This document shows positions 1-5,665 of a DNA stretch of 5,665 nt, piece by piece. Each line of letters begins with the position of its first letter. Positions within the stretch are counted from its first letter, which is position 1. The DNA is taken from contig QNDJ01000134.1 in the NCBI GenBank assembly GCA_003644825.1, positions 1 through 5,665 of the forward strand, given 5' to 3'. This stretch comes from Candidatus Zhuqueibacterota bacterium. Lineage in GTDB: Bacteria > SM23-31 > B21-G16. The notes under the pieces are model-generated. The model had not been told where the DNA came from. It searched no databases and was given only the letters and a program-made list of their open reading frames with translations. Both the position numbers and the translations under genes were made by a program.

Positions 1-413
1 TGTATCCTCAGAGGATACGTTTTTCAATCGGAGCAGGTGAAATTCTAACCGATATCAATCCTTTTCAGGCAATAGGTATGGATGGTCCTGCTTTTCACAA
101 TGCACGAAAAGGAATTCAAGAGTTAAAAAAGACTCGTTTCTTATTTAAAATAGTCAGTGATGAAATGCATAACCTTGATTTTTTAAATAACAATTTATAT
201 CTGATCTCACATATTATTAATGACTGGAAAAAAAACAGGTTAGAAATCTTAAAAAGATTGATTAATGGATACACAATACAGCAAATCTCAGATTCTCTGA
301 AAATCTCAACTACTGCTGTTTATAAAAATATTACTGAAGGAGCACTTAAAATAATTATTGAATTGTTCAAAGAAATATCTCTATTCGTTAATCAACGTCT
401 GGAGTTTAAATGA
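1..413 (+). CDS. SatD family protein, 3' part (start lies before the window)
   Basis: The reading frame is open from base 3 to the stop at 411-413, giving 136 visible residues; the 5' end is missing. The 25 residues before the first in-frame ATG (78-80) read like the body of a SatD protein. The stretch IRFSIGAGEI, then TDINPFQAIGMDGPAF and HNARKGIQELKK, matches what I recall as the conserved core of the SatD family. ATG 78 is therefore an internal methionine and not the start. The C-terminal part (about 252-347) contains a LuxR/sigma-region-4-like helix-turn-helix, GYTIQQISDSLKISTTAVYKN, so DNA binding is plausible. SatD is named after a gene of the Streptococcus mutans sat acid-tolerance locus, but its biochemical role is not established. 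The stop codon overlaps the start of the membrane-protein gene (ATGA), which indicates one operon and coupled translation. Family assignment is from recalled motifs, not a search. Confidence 0.8.
   Translation, partial: YPQRIRFSIGAGEILTDINPFQAIGMDGPAFHNARKGIQELKKTRFLFKIVSDEMHNLDFLNNNLYLISHIINDWKKNRLEILKRLINGYTIQQISDSLKISTTAVYKNITEGALKIIIELFKEISLFVNQRLEFK
401..404 (+). promoter_or_regulatory. Ribosome binding site for the DUF3307-like gene
   Basis: GGAG lies 5 bases before the ATG at 410, inside the last codons of the SatD gene. It supports this start and allows independent initiation as well as coupling through the ATGA overlap. Confidence 0.6.
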
Positions 414-1174
414 ATCTGACCTTCTATTATATTCTCGATGTGTTAATTTTTACCCGTCTTATATTTCAATTTAAAGATAAGCCTATAACAAAAAGTAATT
501 TTCTGATAAAAACCGTAGTTGAAATTTTCGGATTAATACTCTTTTCGTGGAATTACTGGTTAATGCTGGTAGTAGTGATACTGTTTACCCTTAACTATTT
601 AAGTTATATTATTGAGTTAAATACGAAGAGGCTGAACCTGCTGAGAATTATTTTTTTGCTATTATATATAACCATTTTTAGTTTTATTTTTTCACCGAGT
701 TCTGGCATTCACTTCAATACAGCGGTTAGAAATATATCAAAGTTCCAGAGTTCCAGTATAATTTTAGAGCTCCTTGTTGGTGTAAACTGGGCAACCGCAA
801 CTGTAATTTTGATGGGATTATTGTTAAATTTGAATGAAGTTAATTTTCTTATACGATACCTTCTTGAGAAGCTGGATTTTGCTCCAAAACTTCTCTCTGA
901 AAATAACCAGAATAAACATAATAATAAAATAATAGATAAATCTGAATATAATGCTGGTAGGATAATTGGTATTCTTGAGAGAATAATAATATATTTCTTC
1001 GTACTAAACGGAAGCTATACAGCAATAGGTATAGTTTTAGCAGCTAAAGGTTTTACTCGATTTAAAGAACTGGAGAAAAGAGCTTTTGCTGAGTATGTTT
1101 TAATAGGAACTCTTCTTTCCACAATTCTTGCAAGTACAATTGCTTTACTGGTTAAAAAAATTCTGCTCCATTAA
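410..1174 (+). CDS. DUF3307-like multi-pass membrane protein (SatD partner)
   Basis: 254 residues, strongly hydrophobic. Likely membrane segments lie at about residues 35-66 (one long or two short), 76-95, 117-140, 190-211 and 227-247, with a polar, Asn/Lys-rich loop at about 160-182. The C-terminal third (GRIIGILERIII, AIGIVLAAKGFTRFKE, FAEYVLIGTLLS) closely resembles the conserved end of DUF3307 membrane proteins, which commonly sit beside SatD genes. The N-terminal third is much less typical: the His/Asp pattern I expect near the start of DUF3307 proteins is not evident. The start is supported by GGAG 5 bases upstream and by the 4-base overlap with the SatD gene. The function is unknown; a membrane partner of the SatD protein is the natural guess from gene order. 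No enzymatic motif is visible. Assignment rests on recalled family motifs plus neighbour context. Confidence 0.7.
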   Translation: MNLTFYYILDVLIFTRLIFQFKDKPITKSNFLIKTVVEIFGLILFSWNYWLMLVVVILFTLNYLSYIIELNTKRLNLLRIIFLLLYITIFSFIFSPSSGIHFNTAVRNISKFQSSSIILELLVGVNWATATVILMGLLLNLNEVNFLIRYLLEKLDFAPKLLSENNQNKHNNKIIDKSEYNAGRIIGILERIIIYFFVLNGSYTAIGIVLAAKGFTRFKELEKRAFAEYVLIGTLLSTILASTIALLVKKILLH

Positions 1175-1262
1175 TATTAAATAAACCTTCAGAAAACTTT
1201 ATTTTGTTGATATTGCTTGAAATATAATTTTCTTTTCTTCATTATAGTAGATAGGTGATTTT

Positions 1263-2000
1263 TCATTTCCATTTCTTGAGTTCAAGATTTTTCCCGTCAA
1301 AGTAGGCATAAGTAAAATTTGTAATCCAATCACCAATGTTCATTAATTTTTTTTCATTAATTTTTCTTTCATCAGGTTTGTGGGTATGGCCAAAGATTAT
1401 ATAGTCAAAACCTTGAAGGAATTTTTTTTCTGCAAATTCCTTGTATTCTTCATCTGAACCGTAGTCTTTATTCGAAGTGTAGATTCTGCTTGTTCTTGAT
1501 ACTCTTTTTGCCAAAGGAATACCAATATCAGGATGTATCAATTTATATAGGAAAATGTTAAACCTATTTCTGAGCACTTTTTTAATTATTCTATATCCCT
1601 TATCACTTTTTTTAAGTCCATCGCCATGTACTATATAAAACTTTTTTCCTGAGATTTCGATTTCAGCACTGTATTCAAAATACTCAATACCGAGTTCATT
1701 TTTCAGGAAATTACCAATCCAGAAATCATGATTACCGGCAACATAGAAAACTTCTATTTTTTTTTCCTTCAGTTCCAGTAACTTTGCGATGATTTTCAAA
1801 TTTTCCTTCGGTAATACATTTCTGTATTCAAACCAGAAATCAAATAGGTCACCCACTATAAAAAGGGAACTTCTTTCATTTTTTACATAATCAAAAAAAC
1901 TTAGAACTTTTCTTTCTCTTTGTAAGTTATCGTTGAGTGTTCTCGCGCCAAGGTGAGCATCGGACATAAAAAAAGCTATATTACTGTTAATCCGAATCAT
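1263..2000 (-). CDS. lpxH: LpxH-like UDP-2,3-diacylglucosamine diphosphatase (calcineurin-type metallophosphoesterase)
   Basis: 245 residues, close to E. coli LpxH (about 240). All metal-binding blocks of the calcineurin-like fold are present in order: SDAHLG at 13-18 (Asp14, His16), GDLFDFW at 50-56 (Asp51), GNHD at 89-92 (Asn90, His91), HGD at 125-127 (His125) and GHTHKP at 204-209 (His205, His207), followed by NIGDWI at 221-226. The GDLFDFWFEY block and the GDWI ending favour LpxH over a generic phosphoesterase. LpxH hydrolyses UDP-2,3-diacylglucosamine to lipid X and UMP at the inner membrane in lipid A synthesis. The second block reads GNHD, not the proteobacterial GNRDF, so a divergent LpxH or another membrane-linked phosphoesterase remains possible. 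The start lies inside the response-regulator gene (14-base overlap) with AAGGA 5 bases upstream, so it is the last gene of the operon. Met12 is too close to the first metal motif to be the start. Confidence 0.8.
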   Translation of the reverse strand: MIRINSNIAFFMSDAHLGARTLNDNLQRERKVLSFFDYVKNERSSLFIVGDLFDFWFEYRNVLPKENLKIIAKLLELKEKKIEVFYVAGNHDFWIGNFLKNELGIEYFEYSAEIEISGKKFYIVHGDGLKKSDKGYRIIKKVLRNRFNIFLYKLIHPDIGIPLAKRVSRTSRIYTSNKDYGSDEEYKEFAEKKFLQGFDYIIFGHTHKPDERKINEKKLMNIGDWITNFTYAYFDGKNLELKKWK

Positions 2001-3432
2001 TTGAATCCTTTTTATAATCTTCAGGAAAAATATTTATTCTTTTCATCATTTTATAGAAATATGATTTATCTATTCCAGTTATTTCAATAGCCTTTTTTAC
2101 ATTTCCTTCGGCTAATTTTATCACTCTATCCAGAAAGGTTTTATCAATTGTTCTTGAGACCTGATTTAACAGGTTGCTTCTTAACTGTTCGAGGTTATCT
2201 TTTCTGGGTTCAATTTCCATTGTTTTCTGGATGATAAATGGGGTAATATCTTCAAATTCAATTTTTCTTTTTTCTCCTTTTAAATCCAGGTCCTGTGCGG
2301 TGATTTTATCTCCTGTAGAATTAATAAATGCTTTAAAAATCACATTTTCTAACTCTCTTACATTTCCTTTCCAGTTGTAATACATCAATTTTTCCATAGC
2401 TTCGTTTGTAATAATCTTTTCAACATCATTTTTTTTGCATAATTTATCAATGTAATCTTTTACGATAAGAGGTATATCTTCTCTGTGTTTTCTTAATGGT
2501 GGGACGTTAATTTTAATGACGTTCAATCTGTAGTACAGGTCTTCTCTGAATTTTTTCTGTTTAATCATATCTTCGAGGTTTTTATTTGTAACAGCAATGA
2601 TTCTGACATCAGTTTTGATATTCTGTGTTCCACCAACACGCATAAATTCTCCGAACTGGATGATTCTTAATAATTTAGTTTGAGACTCCAGAGGTAATTC
2701 ACCTATTTCATCGAGAAAAACAGTTCCACCGTTTGCTTTTTCAAAGATTCCTATTTTTCTTGTATAAGCTCCTGTAAAAGCTCCTTTTTCGTGTCCAAAG
2801 AGTTCGCTTTCAATTATCTCTTTACTGATGGCACCACAATTAACAATCAAGAACGGTTGAGCTTTTCTTTTACTTTTTCTCTGTATTGCTCTTGCAACGA
2901 GTTCTTTTCCAGTTCCCGTTTCTCCGGTTATCAGAACATTTGCATCTACATTTGAGGCACTTTCAATTTCATTGAATAATTTTATCATTGCATCAGATTT
3001 ACCGATTAGTTCCTGATATTTCCAGGTATCTTTCATTTCTGATTGGAGAGCAAAATAATTCCTCTCCAGTTCAAGGGTCTTGATTGCTCTTTCAATACTG
3101 AATAAAATCTCTTCTTCGGTGAAAGGTTTGAGAATGTAATCATAAGCGCCTTCTCTCATTGTTTCAATTATTTTTTCCTTGTCCTGCTCTACTGTTACCA
3201 TTATGACTTTCAGGTCATTTTCTATTTTGTTTATTTCTTTTAACACTTCCAGACCATTCATACCATCCATCCGATAATCCAGTAGAATGAGGTCGATTTT
3301 ATAGTTTTTTATTAAATTTAGAGCTTCAATACCATTGCTTGCCTGGATTACTTCATATTTATCCTTAAGGCATACATTCAGAAAAGACCTTATAGCCTTT
3401 TCATCATCAACAATCATTATTCTATATTTCAT
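1987..3432 (-). CDS. NtrC/AtoC-family sigma-54-dependent response regulator
   Basis: 481 residues with the full three-domain layout. Receiver at about 1-120: acidic pair Asp9/Asp10, phosphoacceptor Asp52 (ILLDYRMDGMNG), Thr80 and Lys102 (LKPF). AAA+ sigma-54 interaction domain at about 141-372: Walker A GETGTGKE at 170-177, the sigma-54-contacting GAFTGA loop at 217-222, Walker B with Asp241/Glu242 (VFLDEIGELP), and FREDLYYRLNV at 295-305 with arginine-finger candidates Arg296 and Arg302. C-terminal Fis-type HTH at about 433-467 (LAEGNVKKAIEITGIDKSYFYKMMKR). All key residues are intact, so it should be a phosphorylation-controlled activator that remodels RNA polymerase-sigma-54 at target promoters. 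The start overlaps the stop of the TPR/GWxTD gene by one base (TAATG). Only a weak GAG-type ribosome site precedes it, which suggests translational coupling. The probable kinase is the truncated gene at the right edge. Target genes cannot be told from this window. Confidence 0.96.
   Translation of the reverse strand: MKYRIMIVDDEKAIRSFLNVCLKDKYEVIQASNGIEALNLIKNYKIDLILLDYRMDGMNGLEVLKEINKIENDLKVIMVTVEQDKEKIIETMREGAYDYILKPFTEEEILFSIERAIKTLELERNYFALQSEMKDTWKYQELIGKSDAMIKLFNEIESASNVDANVLITGETGTGKELVARAIQRKSKRKAQPFLIVNCGAISKEIIESELFGHEKGAFTGAYTRKIGIFEKANGGTVFLDEIGELPLESQTKLLRIIQFGEFMRVGGTQNIKTDVRIIAVTNKNLEDMIKQKKFREDLYYRLNVIKINVPPLRKHREDIPLIVKDYIDKLCKKNDVEKIITNEAMEKLMYYNWKGNVRELENVIFKAFINSTGDKITAQDLDLKGEKRKIEFEDITPFIIQKTMEIEPRKDNLEQLRSNLLNQVSRTIDKTFLDRVIKLAEGNVKKAIEITGIDKSYFYKMMKRINIFPEDYKKDSNDSD
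2006..2010 (-). promoter_or_regulatory. Ribosome binding site for the lpxH-like gene
   Basis: On the minus strand AAGGA is followed by 5 bases (TTCAA) and the ATG at 2000-1998. The site lies within the end of the response-regulator coding sequence and fixes the lpxH start despite the 14-base gene overlap. Confidence 0.6.
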
Positions 3433-5615
3433 TATCTTATCTCAAAATTTCTAACAGTTTCGGCTGATTGTCCTGAGTTCATATCCGTAAGTTTTATAAT
3501 AAGCTGGGATTTCCCTCTGTTAATGGATGAGAAATCAAATTGAATATATTTTACTTCTGTATTTTCTGTCTTTTTTATTCTGGGATAATTTTCTAATTCC
3601 GTGCCACCTATTATATTTGAAGTCAGATTAACACTCTGATTTTTCTGTTTTAGGATATATTCTATTTTATAAAAAGTTTTCCCCGATAAGTCGGGCTTTA
3701 AGTTGTAAATCTCAAAGTAAATAAATAAAGGTTTTTCCTTTTTAATGGTATTAAAAGGATAAGGAACAACTTTAAGGCCATTTTTAACATCTGGAGATTT
3801 TTCATTTGATGGAAATATATTCTCAGAGAACTGGATATCACTGATCATAAGCTTATCAGAACTGAAATCTTTTACGGGAATATCAATTTTAAAAATTCCA
3901 CCTCTGTTACTTTTTTCATTAATCAATTTCAGAGCGAGCTCTCGTTTTCCAGGGGTAATAATTAGATTTTCCTGATACTTTGATATTGTATTTTCAGAAA
4001 AGGAAATATCATTAACAAAGGCTGAATAACTGCGTTTGAATTCTTTTTCTCTCTCAAGGTTTCTATCAAATATAGCATACAAAGCATTATATTGAGTAAC
4101 ATATTTAAGTTCTTTTTTTATAAAATCTTCCTTTTTTAAATAAATCCCGAGATAAATTTCGACCTTTGTTTTTTTATTTTTATTTCTGAATTGAGCGTAT
4201 GTTGCGGTTATATCCAGGCCTGGTTTAAATGAGTATTTGGGTATATAACGTTCTGGTGGTGCTTCAATTTCAGCAATTTCTCTATTTACAGTGAAATTAT
4301 AGTAATTGTCCAGAAACTCTTCAACATCATCAGTTGCCAGTTTTTCATAATTTATACTCAGGTTTGCTCTTTCTTTGTAAAGTTCAATCGACGAGATAAG
4401 TTTTAAATCCACAGAGAATTTTATATTTCTATACTTATTGGGGATAACTACAATAGCCTCCTTGAGGTCTTTAACCTGTTTGTATATTCCACCAAAATCA
4501 ACAAAGTCAAATGATAGGTCTCTATGGATAGTGTTATAAACCCAGGATTCATTACCTCTTGAGAATCCTTTTGAACCTCCTGTAGAAATATATCTGCTGT
4601 CAGGTGCACCGTATTTTACATATATTTTTCCTCTGTCATCCTGGCTGGGGTATTTATCAGGTGTATAAACTGTTTTCACAAATTTTACTCTTTTAAGGTG
4701 TTCTATGAGTCGTTCATTATTTTCAGTTAAAGGGTCGGGGTCTTTTTTTCTCCAGAACATTAAAAGGAATCTGCTTTTCTCATCTAAAGGAAGCTTCTTA
4801 TATTCGGATTTTTCTTCTTCAGTCATAATTTCTTTTACAAAATCAAACCTATTTTTCAATTCTTCTTTATCTTTAAGGTTTTTTAACCCCTCAAGATAGT
4901 ACCTTGCAGCGGTGCTATATCGTGAAAATTCCAGATAAATGTCTCCAAGATACAGCTTTGCTTTGTTAAAAGAAGGAAAGTTTTTAATGATATTTTTCAG
5001 AATTTTTTCAGCTTTATTATATACTCTGTTTTTGAGGTATTCCCTGCCAAGGATAAAATAAATCTCTGGAGAAGATGGGTCAGTAAACAGGCTCCCTTTT
5101 ATTTTTTCTTCAATTTCATTTAATTTTTTGTTATTTTTTTCTTTGAAATAAACTTTTATTAAACCTTCAAAGGCTTTTATTGAAGAAGGGTCGAGTTTGA
5201 TGGCTTTTAAGAAAAGTTTCTTTGCGGAGTTGTATTTTCTTCTTGCGAATTCAAGATTTCCATAATTGACAATGAATGTAATATTATTGGGTTCAATATT
5301 TAATGCTTTTTTAAAGGATTTTTCTGCATTTTTAATATTCTTTTTTCCTCCAATTCTGGCATATATTTCTCCCAGAAGATTAAATGCAATGGCGTTTTTC
5401 GAATTCTTTCTGGTAAAAAGTTCTAATTTCTTTACGGCTTCTTTTAAGTTCCCGTTATTTTTGAGGGTAATAATTTCTCTAAATATGGTTGTATCCTGAG
5501 GGCTTTGATTATAAATGGAAACTGAATTTATACTGAAAATTGTCAGGATAAAAGATAATAAAACTACTTTTAATTTTACTTTCATAATGTTAGGCATTAT
5601 TTTTTTTAATTTCAT
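3432..5615 (-). CDS. Exported TPR-repeat protein with GWxTD domain
   Basis: 727 residues from the most distal ATG. The N-terminus has a basic stretch and a hydrophobic core (VVLLSFILTIFSINSVS), so it is a Sec signal peptide or membrane anchor; there is no lipobox cysteine. Residues of about 43-250 form roughly six TPR-type helical repeats, e.g. AEKSFKKALNIEPN and AKKLFLKAIKLDP. A GWxTD-type domain follows from about 262: FLLMFWRKKDPDP, then DDRGKIYVKYGAPD at 326-339 and ESWVY at 356-360. The rest (about 395-727) is rich in predicted beta strands with no recognised motif. The eponymous Gly-Trp is replaced: SQDDRG stands where GWxTDRG is usual. GWxTD proteins have no established function; TPRs suggest protein binding on the outer side of the inner membrane. 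Three nearby ATGs (5615, 5597, 5585) compete and none has a clear Shine-Dalgarno. The third (Met11) gives the most ordinary signal peptide and sits 4 bases after the kinase stop. Confidence 0.85.
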   Translation of the reverse strand: MKLKKIMPNIMKVKLKVVLLSFILTIFSINSVSIYNQSPQDTTIFREIITLKNNGNLKEAVKKLELFTRKNSKNAIAFNLLGEIYARIGGKKNIKNAEKSFKKALNIEPNNITFIVNYGNLEFARRKYNSAKKLFLKAIKLDPSSIKAFEGLIKVYFKEKNNKKLNEIEEKIKGSLFTDPSSPEIYFILGREYLKNRVYNKAEKILKNIIKNFPSFNKAKLYLGDIYLEFSRYSTAARYYLEGLKNLKDKEELKNRFDFVKEIMTEEEKSEYKKLPLDEKSRFLLMFWRKKDPDPLTENNERLIEHLKRVKFVKTVYTPDKYPSQDDRGKIYVKYGAPDSRYISTGGSKGFSRGNESWVYNTIHRDLSFDFVDFGGIYKQVKDLKEAIVVIPNKYRNIKFSVDLKLISSIELYKERANLSINYEKLATDDVEEFLDNYYNFTVNREIAEIEAPPERYIPKYSFKPGLDITATYAQFRNKNKKTKVEIYLGIYLKKEDFIKKELKYVTQYNALYAIFDRNLEREKEFKRSYSAFVNDISFSENTISKYQENLIITPGKRELALKLINEKSNRGGIFKIDIPVKDFSSDKLMISDIQFSENIFPSNEKSPDVKNGLKVVPYPFNTIKKEKPLFIYFEIYNLKPDLSGKTFYKIEYILKQKNQSVNLTSNIIGGTELENYPRIKKTENTEVKYIQFDFSSINRGKSQLIIKLTDMNSGQSAETVRNFEIR

Positions 5616-5665
5616 TTATGTATGGGAATATTAATGTAAAAGTAGTTTCAGAACCTTCTATTGAA
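5590..5665 (-). CDS. Sensor histidine kinase, C-terminal end only (rest lies beyond the window)
   Basis: A minus-strand frame enters at the right edge and ends with TAA at 5592-5590, giving 24 visible residues. The residues GSETTFTLIFPYI match the last strand of the histidine-kinase ATPase domain, usually written G-x-G-T-T-F-T-hydrophobic-x-hydrophobic-P; the second Gly of that pattern is Glu here. A short polar tail (NEIKKNNA) follows. Such an ending directly upstream of a response-regulator operon makes it the likely cognate kinase of the NtrC-type regulator at 1987-3432. The ATPase N, G1 and F boxes, the phosphorylated His and any sensor domain are outside the window, so kinase class and signal are unknown. 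The gene overlaps the TPR/GWxTD gene by 26 bases if that gene starts at 5615, or ends 4 bases before it if the start is 5585. Confidence 0.78.
   Translation of the reverse strand, partial: SIEGSETTFTLIFPYINEIKKNNA

Noticed and set aside
1205-1225. TTGATATTGCTTG, considered as part of a sigma-54 -24/-12 promoter.
   Set aside because: No TGG/GGC -24 element is found at the right spacing from TTGCTT, and no gene starts downstream; both neighbours end at this gap.
1175-1262. Possible bidirectional terminator in the convergent gap: AAATAAA (1179-1185) pairs with TTTATTT (1198-1204) around a 12-base loop.
   Set aside because: The stem is seven A-T pairs only, in very AT-rich DNA, so it is weak and expected by chance. 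No GC-rich hairpin with a T-run is visible, so I do not call a terminator here. I see nothing else in this gap.
2174-2380. Plus-strand open frame of 68 codons.
   Set aside because: It lies wholly antisense to the well-supported AAA+/HTH part of the response regulator and shows no motif of its own.
4705-4899. Plus-strand open frame of 64 codons.
   Set aside because: It is antisense to the TPR/GWxTD gene; its Ser/Phe-rich composition is what the reverse of Lys/Glu-rich codons gives.
5266-5499. Plus-strand open frame of 77 codons with a hydrophobic, membrane-like look.
   Set aside because: It is antisense to the TPR repeats; the Phe/Leu runs come from the complement of Lys/Glu-rich helices. 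No ribosome site or family resemblance was seen.

Overview
The window comes from a low-GC (roughly one-third G+C by eye) Gram-negative-type bacterium. The sequence fits a diderm because it carries a lipid A-type LpxH phosphoesterase. It also carries a GWxTD-domain protein, a family I associate with Bacteroidota/FCB-group and related candidate phyla, Acidobacteriota and similar lineages. A low-GC, uncultivated FCB-like lineage is a reasonable guess, but the sequence does not fix the phylum. I see no tRNA, rRNA, CRISPR array, insertion sequence, integrase or phage gene.

Left part (1-1174, plus strand): the 3' part of a SatD-family gene, whose start lies before the window, overlaps by 4 bases with a gene for a DUF3307-like multi-pass membrane protein. 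This looks like the recurring SatD/DUF3307 pair: a putative HTH protein translated together with a membrane partner of unknown function. An 88-base gap (1175-1262) follows, in which the two convergent gene sets end.

Right part (1263-5665, minus strand, read from right to left): a tight operon. It begins with the last 24 codons of a probable sensor histidine kinase, which runs out of the window at the right edge. Next comes a 727-residue secreted or membrane-anchored TPR + GWxTD protein, then a complete NtrC-type sigma-54-dependent response regulator (receiver, AAA+, Fis-type HTH), and last an LpxH-like UDP-2,3-diacylglucosamine diphosphatase. Each junction overlaps or is only a few bases wide, depending on the start chosen for the GWxTD gene, so the four genes are almost certainly co-transcribed and partly translationally coupled.

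The most interesting point is the arrangement kinase - extracytoplasmic TPR/GWxTD protein - sigma-54 activator - lipid A enzyme. It suggests that the uncharacterised GWxTD protein is an envelope-side accessory or sensor component, or a target, of a two-component system, perhaps one that monitors the cell envelope. This is an inference from gene order, not a demonstrated function.
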